From Paenibacillus sp. FSL R7-0273 (lineage in GTDB: Bacteria > Bacillota > Bacilli > Paenibacillales > Paenibacillaceae): a stretch of DNA of 64,000 nucleotides. The stretch covers positions 3,049,501 to 3,113,500 of the forward strand of contig NZ_CP009283.1 of NCBI RefSeq assembly GCF_000758625.1. Direction: 5' to 3'. This document shows positions 26,957-36,154 of the stretch, piece after piece. The notes beneath the pieces are model-generated. The model was not told the DNA's origin, made no database searches, and worked only from the letters and a program-made list of their open reading frames with translations. Within the stretch, counting starts at the first letter, position 1. Every line of letters begins with the position of its first letter. Both the position numbers and the translations under genes were made by a program.

Positions 26957-27895
26957 ATGAAAATTGTTTTCATGGGAACTCCGGCATTCGCCGTCCCTTC
27001 GCTGAAAATGTTAGTTGAGCAAGGCTATGAAGTGGTTGCTGTTGTAACCCAGCCGGACCGGCCGCAGGGCCGCAAGAAGACCCTCATGCCTACTCCGGTA
27101 AAGGAAGCGGCACTGGCACTGGGGCTTCCTGTACTGCAGCCGGAACGGCTTCGCCGTCCGGAGGCGGTGGCAGAGCTGGCGGAGTACGCGCCGGATCTTA
27201 TCGTTACCGCTGCCTATGGGCAGATCTTGCCGAAAAGTGTACTTGATCTGCCTCCAAACGGCTGTGTGAATGTACACGGCTCTCTGCTTCCGAAATACCG
27301 CGGCGGCGCGCCGATTCAGCGCTGCATTATCAACGGGGAGAAGGTTACCGGCGTAACCCTGATGTATATGGCTGAAGGGCTGGATACCGGTGACATGATT
27401 TCACGTGTCGAGGTGCCGATCGGTGATGAGGATACTGCAGGCGATCTGTTTGAAAAGCTTAGCACAGCCGGGCGGGACCTGCTGCAGGCGGAGATGCCGC
27501 GGCTGGCGGAAGGCCGTGTTGATGCGGTGAAGCAGGATGATAATGAAGCGACCTACGCGCCGAATCTTAGCCGTGACGACGAAAGGATCGACTGGACGGC
27601 CGGCTCCCGTGACATCTATAACCGGATCCGGGGGCTGGTGCCGTTCTCCGGGGCATTCACGCTCTGGAATGGTGAAACGTTCAAGGTGTGGGCAGCCGCT
27701 AAACCGTCTGACAATCAGCAGCCGGCATCCCGGGCGCCGGGCACAGTGCTTGCGGTCAATGAGCGCGGTGTAGAGGTGAGCACCGGTGACGGTTCACTGC
27801 TGCTGACCTCTGTGCAGCCTGCCGGCAAAAAAGCGATGAGCGCCGGTGACTTCAGCCGCGGTGCGGCTATGAACACCGGGACGGTACTCGGTTGA
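26957..27895 (+). CDS. fmt: Methionyl-tRNA formyltransferase
   Basis: A 312-residue enzyme that formylates Met-tRNA(fMet) with 10-formyl-tetrahydrofolate. The N-terminal Rossmann domain has IVFMGTPAFAVPSL, and the catalytic segment is NVHGSLLPKYRGGAPIQRCI. A C-terminal tRNA-binding beta-barrel follows. I placed the start at ATG 26957, with GGGGAG (26942-26947) upstream, rather than at the GTG overlapping the def stop. It overlaps rsmB by 4 nt (TTGA). Confidence 0.94.
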   Translation: MKIVFMGTPAFAVPSLKMLVEQGYEVVAVVTQPDRPQGRKKTLMPTPVKEAALALGLPVLQPERLRRPEAVAELAEYAPDLIVTAAYGQILPKSVLDLPPNGCVNVHGSLLPKYRGGAPIQRCIINGEKVTGVTLMYMAEGLDTGDMISRVEVPIGDEDTAGDLFEKLSTAGRDLLQAEMPRLAEGRVDAVKQDDNEATYAPNLSRDDERIDWTAGSRDIYNRIRGLVPFSGAFTLWNGETFKVWAAAKPSDNQQPASRAPGTVLAVNERGVEVSTGDGSLLLTSVQPAGKKAMSAGDFSRGAAMNTGTVLG

Positions 27896-29364
27896 GCGCG
27901 GGCATGAATGGCGGCGGCTCCGGCCGCGGCGGACAGAAACCCGGCCGCACGGGCGGGGGCACGAAGCCGCAGGGCAATAACGGCAGACCGGGCGGCAGTG
28001 CCGCAGCCGGCAAGGCTGCTACTGCCCGTACTGTGGCGCTAGACGTATTGGTGAGAGTCGAGCAGGAAGGAGCGTACAGCAATCTTTTACTGAACGTCAG
28101 CCTGCAGAAGGCCGGACTCAGCCGTGAGGATTCCGGGCTGGCGACGGAGCTGGTATACGGTTCCCTTTCACGTCTGATTACCTTGGATTACGTTCTGGAG
28201 GATTTCGTGAGCAAGGGCATAGCCAAGCTGACCCCTTGGGTGCGCAATCTGCTGCGCCTGAGCCTGTATCAGATTATGTATCTGGACCGGATTCCGCCGC
28301 ACGCAGCTGTCAACGAGGCGGTTAATATTGCCAAAAAGCGCGGGCATCAGGGGATTTCCGGAATGGTGAACGGGGTGCTGCGCAGCGTGCTGCGGGCAGG
28401 TGAGCTGCCTGTGCTGAAGCCGGGCCTCAGTGAAGCCGAGCGGATCTCTGTTCTCCACTCCCATCCGCTCTGGATGGTGGAGCGCTGGGCAGCGGAGTAC
28501 GGAATCGGGATAGCGGAGGCGATGTGTGCCGCCAATAATGAACCTCCCGCTGTCAGCGTCCGGGTGAATACGACGATGATCAGCCGGGACAAGCTGCTTG
28601 AGCAGATGCTCGGGGCAGGATTGAACGCGGCTGCTTCCAGGGTAAGCCCATACGGTATCGTCGTTAAGGGAGCAGGCAATCTGGCGTTAACCTCCTGGTA
28701 TTCAGACGGCTATCTGTCCGTCCAGGATGAAAGCTCCATGCTGGTTGCGGAAGCTGTGGCACCTGAGCCTGGCATGAGAGTGCTTGACTGCTGCGCGGCT
28801 CCGGGCGGCAAAAGCGCCCATATGGGCGAGCTCATGAAGGATGACGGTTATATCTATGCCAACGATCTGCACGCCCATAAAGCAAAGCTGATCTCGGAGC
28901 AGGCTGCGCGCCTTGGCCTGGACTGTATTACAACAGGACATGCAGATGCACTGGAGCTGGCAGATGAGCTGCCCGGGCAATCCTTTGACCGGGTCCTGCT
29001 GGACGCGCCTTGCTCCGGGCTCGGCGTAATCCGCCGCAAGCCGGATCTGAAGTGGAACAAGCAGCCGGAGGATGTGGACAGTATTGCCGGCCTGCAGGGA
29101 GAGCTCCTGCAGTCTGTCTCCAGGCTGGTGAAGCCGGGAGGATTGCTGGTATACAGCACATGTACAACAGAGCAGGCAGAGAACAGTGCAATTGTCGCTG
29201 CTTTTCTGGCACGGAATCCGGACTTTGTTCCTGACAGCTTCAGCTCGCCTATCTGGGAGCGGACCCAAGATACGGCGCTTGCTGCCGGAGAAGGAATTCA
29301 GCTGCTGCCGCAGCATTTCGGAAGCGACGGATTCTATATCGCGCGGCTGCAGCGAATCTTGTAG
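27892..29364 (+). CDS. rsmB: 16S rRNA (cytosine-967-C5)-methyltransferase RsmB
   Basis: A 490-residue m5C methyltransferase. An N-terminal NusB-like RNA-binding domain (about 45-180) is followed by the SAM-dependent domain with CCAAPGGKSAHMGEL, the LLDAPCSGLGVIRRKPD motif and the nucleophile motif VYSTCTTEQAENS. The first ~45 residues are a Gly/Lys/Arg-rich, low-complexity stretch (MNGGGSGRGGQKPGRTGGG) not found in most family members. The start is uncertain: TTG 27892 overlaps the fmt stop, and ATG 27904 is close by; neither has a good ribosome binding site. Confidence 0.9.
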   Translation: MSAGMNGGGSGRGGQKPGRTGGGTKPQGNNGRPGGSAAAGKAATARTVALDVLVRVEQEGAYSNLLLNVSLQKAGLSREDSGLATELVYGSLSRLITLDYVLEDFVSKGIAKLTPWVRNLLRLSLYQIMYLDRIPPHAAVNEAVNIAKKRGHQGISGMVNGVLRSVLRAGELPVLKPGLSEAERISVLHSHPLWMVERWAAEYGIGIAEAMCAANNEPPAVSVRVNTTMISRDKLLEQMLGAGLNAAASRVSPYGIVVKGAGNLALTSWYSDGYLSVQDESSMLVAEAVAPEPGMRVLDCCAAPGGKSAHMGELMKDDGYIYANDLHAHKAKLISEQAARLGLDCITTGHADALELADELPGQSFDRVLLDAPCSGLGVIRRKPDLKWNKQPEDVDSIAGLQGELLQSVSRLVKPGGLLVYSTCTTEQAENSAIVAAFLARNPDFVPDSFSSPIWERTQDTALAAGEGIQLLPQHFGSDGFYIARLQRIL

Positions 29365-29395
29365 AAAGCAGTATTAACGGAAGATTGACAGAGGT

Positions 29396-29434
29396 CCCGC
29401 CCGCAGATTCTGGTGCGCGGCGGGCTTTTCTTTT
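29396..29434 (+). terminator. Terminator after rsmB
   Basis: GCCCGC (29399-29404) pairs with GCGGGC (29420-29425) across a 15-nt loop and is followed by TTTTCTTTT. The stem is short, but the position between rsmB and the rlmN promoter fits. Confidence 0.6.
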
Positions 29435-29460
29435 ACCGTCTCTGAATTTTGTGTTAAAAT
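29432..29460 (+). promoter_or_regulatory. Putative sigma-A promoter for rlmN operon
   Basis: TTTACC (29432-29437), a 17-nt spacer and TAAAAT (29455-29460), with TG one base upstream of the -10. It would start a roughly 150-nt leader before rlmN. The 29461-29615 leader contains no known riboswitch that I can see. Confidence 0.5.
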
Positions 29461-29615
29461 AGGAAGAATGAGAAATAATACGCATATTCTTTAGAAGACT
29501 TGTCATATCGTCCTTGTAAGGGGCGGTATTCGTTTTGCGTTAAAAGCTCAGCTTGCTGACAGCCGTACATTCAATGATGTTTTATACTTTTATGAAAGAA
29601 CAGGTGCTAACTATA

Positions 29616-30656
29616 ATGAAACCTTTAATATATGATTTTACTCTCGAAGAGTTGCAGCAGTGGGCTAAGGATAACGGAGAGCCTGCCTTCCGCGGCGGAC
29701 AGATTTTTGACTGGCTGTATGTAAAACGGGTCAATGATTTCGATGCGATGAGCAATCTGTCCAAGGGTCTGCGCGCCAAGCTGGATGAACAGTTCAGAAT
29801 GAACGCCCTGACGGAAATCACCAAGCTGGAATCCAAAGACGGTACAGTGAAATTCCTGTTTGGACTGCATGATGATCATGCAATCGAAACAGTTATTATG
29901 AAGCACAACTACGGCAACAGCGTATGCGTGACGACACAGGTAGGCTGCCGGATCGGCTGCACCTTCTGTGCCTCAACACTGGGCGGGCTGAAGCGTGATC
30001 TAACTGCTGGCGAGATTGTAGCCCAGGTGGTCCGTTCCCAGCAGATCCTCGACGGACGCGGCGAGCGTGTCAGCAGTATCGTAATTATGGGTACCGGTGA
30101 GCCGTTCGAGAATTACGATGCAACCATGAGATTTCTGCGCCTGATGATCCATGAGAAGGGCCTTAACATCGGGCAGCGCCATATCACTGTCTCAACAAGC
30201 GGTATTGTCCCGAATATTTACAAATTTGCCGATGAGGACACCCAGATCAATCTGGCCATTTCGATCCATGCGCCGAATGATACGCTGCGCTCTAAGCTCA
30301 TGCCGGTCAACCGCCGCTACCCGTTTGATGATGTAATTGAATCCCTGCGTTATTATCAGGCCAAGACAGGCCGCCGTATCAGCTTTGAATATGCCCTGAT
30401 CGGCGGCGTCAACGATCAGCCGGAGCATGCAAAGGAGCTGGCAGGTGTTCTCAAGACGATGCTCTGCCACGTTAACCTTATTCCGGTCAACCACGTTCCG
30501 GAGCGCAAATACGTAAGAACTTCCCGCAATGATATCTTTGAATTTCAGCGTATTCTGGCCGACCATGGCGTGAACGTAACCATCCGCCGTGAGCAGGGCC
30601 ATGATATTGCGGCCGCATGCGGACAGCTGCGTGCCAAACATATGGAGTTGGGGTGA
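29616..30656 (+). CDS. rlmN: 23S rRNA/tRNA (adenine-C2)-methyltransferase RlmN
   Basis: A 346-residue radical SAM enzyme that methylates A2503 of 23S rRNA and A37 of some tRNAs. The [4Fe-4S] motif CRIGCTFC starts near residue 110. The N-terminus [16 protein letters not shown] and the C-terminal [10 protein letters not shown], with the second catalytic cysteine near residue 334, agree with the family. ATG 29616 has AGGTG upstream; the longer in-frame start at 29553 is unsupported. It is followed 6 nt later by prpC. Confidence 0.93.
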   Translation: MKPLIYDFTLEELQQWAKDNGEPAFRGGQIFDWLYVKRVNDFDAMSNLSKGLRAKLDEQFRMNALTEITKLESKDGTVKFLFGLHDDHAIETVIMKHNYGNSVCVTTQVGCRIGCTFCASTLGGLKRDLTAGEIVAQVVRSQQILDGRGERVSSIVIMGTGEPFENYDATMRFLRLMIHEKGLNIGQRHITVSTSGIVPNIYKFADEDTQINLAISIHAPNDTLRSKLMPVNRRYPFDDVIESLRYYQAKTGRRISFEYALIGGVNDQPEHAKELAGVLKTMLCHVNLIPVNHVPERKYVRTSRNDIFEFQRILADHGVNVTIRREQGHDIAAACGQLRAKHMELG

Positions 30657-30662
30657 GGATAT

Positions 30663-31439
30663 TTGATCAGAACAGTTCATGCCAGTGACGTAGGGCGGGT
30701 CCGTACCGTCAATGAGGATTCGGTCTGGATCGGCGCTACACAACACGGTTATACTCTGGGGATCATTGCCGATGGTATGGGAGGGCATTTGGCGGGGGAT
30801 ACAGCAAGCAAGCTGGCGCTTGAGACCATGCGCAGCAAGCTGGACAGCCTGCCTCCTGACCGCAAGGACGGGGAGCTGAGTGAGGCTCTGTCCGACGCAA
30901 TTATTGAAGCTAACCGTACAGTGTTTATCGAGTCTTCCAGTGATGAGAAATACCATAACATGGGGACTACTGTCGTTGCGGCCTTGCTTAACGGACCTGA
31001 AGGCTACATCGGCCACATCGGGGACAGCAGAGCCTATCTAATCAAAGACAGTACCGCAATTCAGTTAACCGAGGATCATACACTGGTCAATGAGCTGTTC
31101 AAGAACGGCCAGATCAGCCTGGAGGAGCTCGGCAGCCATCCGCGCCGCAATGTGCTGATCAGGGCGCTCGGAACTGATGCCGAGGTAAAGGCGGATATGG
31201 CTCCTGTCAGTCTTGCTCCAGGAGAGCTGCTGCTGTTATGCAGTGACGGCCTGAGTAATTTTATTAGCCAGGAGCATCTGGGCAAGGTGGCAGGCATTCA
31301 TGAAATTCCTTTAGAGGAAAGAGCGGACCGCTTACTTCAACTGGCCTTGCTTGCCGGTGGCGGCGATAATATAAGCGTCGCTTTGTTAGAACATCAAGGA
31401 GAGGCCGCTGTGCCCGAGACAAAGGAGTGGAACAGATGA
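30663..31439 (+). CDS. prpC: PP2C-type serine/threonine phosphatase PrpC
   Basis: A 258-residue PPM/PP2C phosphatase that removes phosphates placed by PrkC. Metal motifs are clear: SDVGRVRTVNEDS, IADGMGGHLAGD, GHIGDSRAYLI, CSDGLSN and GGGDNISVAL. TTG is the start codon, with GGGGTGAGGA upstream. It overlaps prkC by 4 nt (ATGA), so the antagonistic pair is coupled, as in B. subtilis. Confidence 0.94.
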   Translation: MIRTVHASDVGRVRTVNEDSVWIGATQHGYTLGIIADGMGGHLAGDTASKLALETMRSKLDSLPPDRKDGELSEALSDAIIEANRTVFIESSSDEKYHNMGTTVVAALLNGPEGYIGHIGDSRAYLIKDSTAIQLTEDHTLVNELFKNGQISLEELGSHPRRNVLIRALGTDAEVKADMAPVSLAPGELLLLCSDGLSNFISQEHLGKVAGIHEIPLEERADRLLQLALLAGGGDNISVALLEHQGEAAVPETKEWNR

Positions 31440-33679
31440 TCGGTCACGAATTGGGCGGCCGTTACCAAGTCATCGAACGGGTCGGGGCTGGCGGCATGGC
31501 GCTTGTATACAGAGCCCATGACATCCTGCTTAACCGGAACGTCGCCATTAAAGTATTGAGAAACCAGTTTGTGCATGATGAGGAGTTCATCCGCCGTTTC
31601 CGGCGTGAGGCTCAGTCAGCCGCATCCTTATCACATCCAAACGTAGTCAGCATTTACGATGTAGGCCAGGAAGAGGATGTTCATTACATCGTAATGGAAT
31701 ATGTTGAAGGCAAGAACCTGAATGAAATTATTAAGGAGCGTGCGCCGCTTCAGGTGGATGAGGCTATCCGGATTGCCTCGCAAATCTGCGATGCGCTGGA
31801 TCATGCCCATCAGAGCCAGATTATTCACCGTGATATCAAGCCTCATAATATACTGATCGGCCGTAACGGACGTGTTAAGGTAACGGATTTCGGGATCGCC
31901 CGTGCGGTAACCTCTACTACTATTACCCAAACTGGCTCGGTAGTCGGCTCCGTGCATTATTTTTCACCTGAGCATGCCAAAGGGGTAGCAACAGGAGAGA
32001 AGTCTGACCTGTATTCACTGGGTATTGTTCTTTACCAGATGTTAACAGGCGTGCTGCCTTTTCTGGGCGAAAGTCCGATCAGCGTAGCGCTTAAGCATCT
32101 GCAGGAGGAATTTGAAGAGCCTCGTGTATTGAATCCGCTGATTCCGCAAAGCGTAGAAAATGTAATCCTGCGTTCCATGCGTAAAAATCCGGATGAGCGC
32201 TATCAGTCAGCCAAGCAGATGCTTCAGGATCTGGAGACCTGCCTGCTGCCTGAACGGCGCAGCGAGACCAAGGCTTCCTTTCATGATGATGAGGACGAGG
32301 ACCGGACCCGGATTATTCCGGCGATCAAGCCAATTCAGCATACTCTGGGCAGCCGCGGCAGCGGCGGAGGAGAAGACCGGATGCGCCGGATTGAGGATGA
32401 TGAGGATGTACCGCCTGTCGCCGCTGGCCCTAAGAAACGGAAATGGGGCATGCCGGCGCTATGGGTCGGCTTAACGCTGCTTCTGCTGATTGCAATGGGC
32501 AGTGTCGCCTGGTATGTGAGGTCTCAGCTGGTTGTTCCTGAGGTTACGGTACCTAATGTAACGAACCAGTCGCTTGAAAATGCTACAGCTATGCTTGATG
32601 AAATCGGACTTATTGTGGAGGATCCGGTTGTACAGCAGTACAATCCTAACTTCGGCGAGAATGTAGTCTGGGAGCAGAGCAAAAAAGAAGGCACTGTGGT
32701 CAAAGAAGGTACGCATATCATCCTCACGGTAAGTACGGCTAAGCCTACCTCCAACATTCCCAAGCTGACCGGCGGAACCTATGATGATGCCGTAAAAGCG
32801 TTGATTGCAGAAGGTGTGGACCAGAGCCGGATCAGTCAGGACCCGCGGTTCAGTGAGGATTTTGCAGAAGGCCAGGTGATCGGCTCTGATCCGGCGGAGG
32901 GCAGTGAATATGACCCGGAAACAGCTGCGATTGTCATCTTTGTAAGCAAGGGTAAAGAGAGTAAGCCAATGCCTGACCTGACAGGCAAAACACAGAATGA
33001 AGCCAAAGCCATGCTTGAGGAAATCGGACTGGTGCTTGACGAGGTTAGCGAGGATACCAGCTATTCCGTCGAAGAAGGAAAGATTACCAAGCAGTGGCCT
33101 TATGAGCAGGGTGACCTGGTATCTCCGGGGGATAAGATCTCTGTCTCGATTAGCACCGGATATCCGCCGGAAGCGCTGAACTATACGTTCAATGTGCCAG
33201 TGGCACCGTCCAGTGACGGCAAGAAGACCAAGATCCGTATCGTCTACTCTGATGCCCGGAATGAGGGGGAGCCTCAGGAGTGGGGAACACGGACGATTGC
33301 CAAGAGCCAGGTGCTGTCCGTAAATCTGGTGCTCGCCCCTAATAAGGACGGAGCAGTCTCGATCTATCAGGACGGCGAATACATTGAAGCCTTTGAGGTC
33401 CGCTATTCGGATGCAAAGAACGGGACGGTCCAGCAGCCGGAGCCGCCGGCGACACAGACACCGGAGCCGACACCGGTGCCTACACAGGCACCGCCGGAGC
33501 CGACGATTGAGCCGGAGATTCTGCCGCCGGACTCCGAGGGCGGAGAGAATGCGGATGATGTTGACCAGACCGGATTTCTGACGGAAGAAGCCGTCCAGGC
33601 CAAGTCTAACGGTAATGGTAAAGGCAACGGCAACGGCAACGGCAACGGTAATAATAAAGACAAGAGCAAAGACCATTAA
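31436..33679 (+). CDS. prkC: PASTA-domain serine/threonine kinase PrkC (Stk1 family)
   Basis: A 747-residue transmembrane kinase that senses muropeptides through external PASTA repeats. The cytoplasmic kinase has the glycine loop RVGAGGMALVY, HRDIKPHNIL near residue 131 and DFGIARAV near 150. A membrane helix lies at about 341-360 (LWVGLTLLLLIAMGSVAWYV), followed by three PASTA repeats to about 580. An extra globular segment and a Pro/Thr-rich stretch come next, and the C-terminus is a Gly-Asn-repeat tail ending in charged residues. ATG 31436 has AAAGGAG at 31421-31427. The tail is odd for the family. Confidence 0.93.
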   Translation: MIGHELGGRYQVIERVGAGGMALVYRAHDILLNRNVAIKVLRNQFVHDEEFIRRFRREAQSAASLSHPNVVSIYDVGQEEDVHYIVMEYVEGKNLNEIIKERAPLQVDEAIRIASQICDALDHAHQSQIIHRDIKPHNILIGRNGRVKVTDFGIARAVTSTTITQTGSVVGSVHYFSPEHAKGVATGEKSDLYSLGIVLYQMLTGVLPFLGESPISVALKHLQEEFEEPRVLNPLIPQSVENVILRSMRKNPDERYQSAKQMLQDLETCLLPERRSETKASFHDDEDEDRTRIIPAIKPIQHTLGSRGSGGGEDRMRRIEDDEDVPPVAAGPKKRKWGMPALWVGLTLLLLIAMGSVAWYVRSQLVVPEVTVPNVTNQSLENATAMLDEIGLIVEDPVVQQYNPNFGENVVWEQSKKEGTVVKEGTHIILTVSTAKPTSNIPKLTGGTYDDAVKALIAEGVDQSRISQDPRFSEDFAEGQVIGSDPAEGSEYDPETAAIVIFVSKGKESKPMPDLTGKTQNEAKAMLEEIGLVLDEVSEDTSYSVEEGKITKQWPYEQGDLVSPGDKISVSISTGYPPEALNYTFNVPVAPSSDGKKTKIRIVYSDARNEGEPQEWGTRTIAKSQVLSVNLVLAPNKDGAVSIYQDGEYIEAFEVRYSDAKNGTVQQPEPPATQTPEPTPVPTQAPPEPTIEPEILPPDSEGGENADDVDQTGFLTEEAVQAKSNGNGKGNGNGNGNGNNKDKSKDH
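33610..33655 (+). repeat. Short tandem repeat (GGCAAC-like) at the 3' end of prkC
   Basis: About seven near-identical 6-bp units of the type GGCAAC/GGTAAT encode a Gly-Asn run at the PrkC C-terminus. Such tracts can change length between strains. Confidence 0.8.
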
Positions 33680-33802
33680 CAGAGATAAGCTGCCCCCATT
33701 CCGTGTACTTATACGGGATGGCCGGTACAGCGGCGCGATGACCCGGCTCGAACCTGAGCTTGGGTCTTTTGCGCAAAATCAGGAGAGGAAGGCTCAACAT
33801 GT

Positions 33803-34708
33803 ATGCCTGAAGGTATAATTGTTAAAGCACTGAGCGGTTATTATTATGTCAAGCCGCTGCGGGACGGATTCATTGCTACAGAAGAGGAAGCGGTACAGTG
33901 CCGCGGGCGGGGAATTCTCAAGAAAAAAGGAACAGCACCGCTGGTTGGTGACCGCATTATGTACGTTTTGACCGAAAATGGTGAAGGAATGGTGGATGAA
34001 ATTCTGCCCCGGGAATCGGAGCTGATCCGTCCGCCGGTTGCCAATGTCAAGCTTGCTGTACTGCTGTTTTCTGTGCGTGAGCCGGATATGAATCTCAATC
34101 TGCTTGATAAATTTCTGGTGCATATCGAGCACTCCGGCCTGGAGCCGCTGATTGTGCTGACCAAGCAGGACCTGGCTGACGATGAAGGCGAGGCTACCGC
34201 ACAGGTCAAGGAAATGTATGAGAAGATCGGCTACGAGGTGCTGGTTACCAGTTCCCTTAACGGCTCGGGCAGTGAAGAGCTGCGGGCAAGGCTGGCCGGG
34301 GTGATCAGTGTATTCTCCGGACAGTCGGGTGTAGGCAAATCAACACTGCTTAACCGGCTCGTGCCCAGCCTTGAACTGGAAACAGGCGAAATCAGTATGC
34401 GCCTCGGCCGCGGGCGTCATACGACCCGCCATGTTGAGCTTATTGATATCGGCGGCGGCGGCTTCGTAGCGGATACGCCGGGCTTCAGCCAGCTGGATTT
34501 TCTTGAGCTTGGTGTGGAAGAGCTGTCGGTCTGCTTCCGTGAGTTCGCCTCCTATGCGGAGAACTGCAAGTTCCGCGGCTGCAGCCATTTGCATGAGCCG
34601 GGCTGCAAGGTCATGGAGGCCCTGCAGGCAGGCGAGATAGCAGACAGCCGGTACGAGCATTACAAGCTGTTCTATAATGAGATGAAAGACAAGAAACGGA
34701 GGTACTAA
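33803..34708 (+). CDS. rsgA: Ribosome small subunit-dependent GTPase RsgA (CpgA)
   Basis: A 301-residue circularly permuted GTPase that helps mature the 30S subunit. Motif order is permuted, as expected: G4 LTKQDL, then the P-loop GQSGVGKST near residue 173, then DTPGFSQLDF. An N-terminal OB fold and a C-terminal zinc motif (CKFRGCSHLHEPGC, near 254-270) flank the GTPase domain. AGGAGAGGAAGG precedes the start. rpe follows 3 nt later. Confidence 0.94.
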   Translation: MPEGIIVKALSGYYYVKPLRDGFIATEEEAVQCRGRGILKKKGTAPLVGDRIMYVLTENGEGMVDEILPRESELIRPPVANVKLAVLLFSVREPDMNLNLLDKFLVHIEHSGLEPLIVLTKQDLADDEGEATAQVKEMYEKIGYEVLVTSSLNGSGSEELRARLAGVISVFSGQSGVGKSTLLNRLVPSLELETGEISMRLGRGRHTTRHVELIDIGGGGFVADTPGFSQLDFLELGVEELSVCFREFASYAENCKFRGCSHLHEPGCKVMEALQAGEIADSRYEHYKLFYNEMKDKKRRY

Positions 34709-34711
34709 CTT

Positions 34712-35380
34712 ATGATCCTGCTAGCCCCATCCATTTTATCTGCCGATTTCGCTGCCCTTGGTGCTGAGGTTGCCAATGCTGAAGCGAGCGGAGGAGACTG
34801 GATACATGTTGATGTAATGGACGGGCACTTTGTGCCGAATATTACACTCGGCCCTCCGATTGTCAAAGCAGTAAAGGCCCATACCTCTTTGCCGCTGGAT
34901 GTCCATCTGATGATTGAGCACCCGGAACGTTATATTGCGGATTTTGCCGCAGCCGGTGCAGCTGTCATTACTGTGCATGCTGAGGCTTGCGTGCATCTTC
35001 ACCGCGTAATCCATCAAATTAAGGAGCTGGGCCTGATGGCCGGCGTCGCAATTAACCCGGGAACGCCGGCTTCGGCAGTGCGTGAGGTGCTTGAGGATGT
35101 CGATATGGTGCTGGTTATGACCGTGAACCCAGGCTTCGGCGGGCAGGCTTTTATTCCGAATACACTGCGCAAGATCCGGCAGATCCGCGAATGGGCAGGC
35201 GAAATGAACCGCCACAATCTGCGGATTGAAGTGGATGGCGGTATCGCTGAGAATACTGCCGGACTGGTGGCTGAGGCTGGCGCAGATGTGCTGGTTGCCG
35301 GCAACGCCGTATTTGGACGCCCTGACCGTGCAGCCGCCATACAGGCTATCAGAGAGGCTGCAGAAGCGGGTATCCGGTAA
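34712..35380 (+). CDS. rpe: Ribulose-phosphate 3-epimerase
   Basis: A 222-residue TIM-barrel enzyme of the pentose phosphate pathway that interconverts ribulose-5-phosphate and xylulose-5-phosphate. Signature motifs: [54 protein letters not shown] and EVDGGI. GGAGGTAC lies before the start. In B. subtilis thiN follows rpe; here there is no thiN. Confidence 0.95.
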   Translation: MILLAPSILSADFAALGAEVANAEASGGDWIHVDVMDGHFVPNITLGPPIVKAVKAHTSLPLDVHLMIEHPERYIADFAAAGAAVITVHAEACVHLHRVIHQIKELGLMAGVAINPGTPASAVREVLEDVDMVLVMTVNPGFGGQAFIPNTLRKIRQIREWAGEMNRHNLRIEVDGGIAENTAGLVAEAGADVLVAGNAVFGRPDRAAAIQAIREAAEAGIR

Positions 35381-35452
35381 AAGTCCTTAGCAGACAAGCA
35401 TTAAGGGGATTAATGGATTCAGGTATAGGCCAAGTTGTGGCCGCATAAATAT

Positions 35453-35488
35453 GGTTACATGAGCAGAAATCTCATGTAGCCTTTTTTT
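35453..35488 (+). terminator. Terminator after rpe
   Basis: An 11-bp stem, GGTTACATGAG paired with CTCATGTAGCC around a 7-nt loop, followed by seven T residues. It closes the rlmN-prpC-prkC-rsgA-rpe group. Confidence 0.85.
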
Positions 35489-35587
35489 GTACTTCAAGGG
35501 AGGTCTGCAGCTCGTCAGGGTTATATGAGGGTTACGAAATCAGGGTAGTCTCCTACCGTACGGCAACAATTGATGGGAGGGTTAATA

Positions 35588-35668
35588 ATGAAATTTTACA
35601 CGTTTAAACTGCCAAGATTTTTGGGAGGCTTTGTTAAGGCAATATTGAACACGTTTCAGAAGAGCTGA
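35588..35668 (+). CDS. spoVM: Stage V sporulation protein M (SpoVM), 26 residues
   Basis: A 26-codon gene beginning MKFYTFKLPRFLGGFVKAIL and ending NTFQKS. It aligns over its full length with B. subtilis SpoVM (MKFYTIKLPKFLGG...), the amphipathic peptide that recognises the convex forespore membrane and anchors SpoIVA to begin spore coat assembly. The kink proline at position 9 is conserved. GGGAGG (35575-35580) lies 7 nt before the ATG. The site between rpe and rpmB is exactly where B. subtilis carries spoVM. I could not find a convincing sigma-E promoter upstream. Confidence 0.92.
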   Translation: MKFYTFKLPRFLGGFVKAILNTFQKS

Positions 35669-35692
35669 GTTTATAACTGAACAGAAAACATG

Positions 35693-35728
35693 AAAAAAAG
35701 CACCTTACAAATGTAAAGGGTGCTTTTT
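35693..35728. terminator. Bidirectional terminator between spoVM and rpmB
   Basis: AAAAAGCACC pairs with GGTGCTTTTT, with inner pairing TTAC/GTAA around AAAT. A-rich on the left and T-rich on the right, so it can serve spoVM and the convergent rpmB. Confidence 0.8.
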
Positions 35729-35774
35729 GCTTCATTCATATGAAATATCGCTAGATCCTGGAATAATTCCAAGA

Positions 35775-35963
35775 CTAAACGCGTTCAACTTTACCGGCTT
35801 TCAAAGCACGGGTGCTGACGTACACGCGTTTCGGTTTGCCGTTCACAAGAATGCGGACCTTCTGAACGTTAACTCCCCAAGAACGACGGTTGCGGTTGTT
35901 TGCGTGAGACACGTGGTTACCGCTGCCTGGCTTCTTGCCTGTTACAGTACATTTGCGGGACAT
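35775..35963 (-). CDS. rpmB: 50S ribosomal protein L28
   Basis: A 62-residue ribosomal protein L28: [20 protein letters not shown] at the N-terminus and [20 protein letters not shown] near the end. It has the strong ribosome binding site AAGGAGGTGT. It lies on the strand opposite its neighbours, as it does in B. subtilis. Confidence 0.96.
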   Translation of the reverse strand: MSRKCTVTGKKPGSGNHVSHANNRNRRSWGVNVQKVRILVNGKPKRVYVSTRALKAGKVERV

Positions 35964-36011
35964 AGATTACACCTCCTTGTTACTTACACCTGCATAAAAC
36001 AATACTTAAAT

Positions 36012-36041
36012 ATAATATCACAGCAAAATTTGCTACGTCAA
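36012..36041 (-). promoter_or_regulatory. rpmB promoter with palindrome in the spacer
   Basis: Read on the - strand: TTGACG (36036-36041), an 18-nt spacer and TATTAT (36012-36017). The spacer holds a 13-bp palindrome, AGCAAAATTTGCT (36022-36034). A protein bound there would block RNA polymerase. The palindrome does not match the Zur or other operator consensus sequences I know. Confidence 0.5.
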
Positions 36042-36154
36042 CCGATTCAAAAACATTTATTTCTTTTGGCTCTTATAGTACAATATAAATTAGTGTATTA
36101 TGTCCAGTTAATCATTGAATTGATTAGGCATGAAGTTAGGAAGGGGAATTCTCA

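Noticed and set aside
29461..29615. Possible riboswitch in the rlmN leader
   Set aside because: No aptamer signature that I know is present; the length alone is not evidence.
33610..33655. Short tandem repeats considered as a CRISPR-like array
   Set aside because: Units are only 6 bp, in frame within prkC, with no spacers and no cas genes nearby.
32471..33676. 401-codon open frame on the - strand opposite prkC
   Set aside because: It mirrors the whole extracellular half of PrkC, lacks a ribosome binding site, and its composition is what an antisense frame of a GC-rich gene gives.
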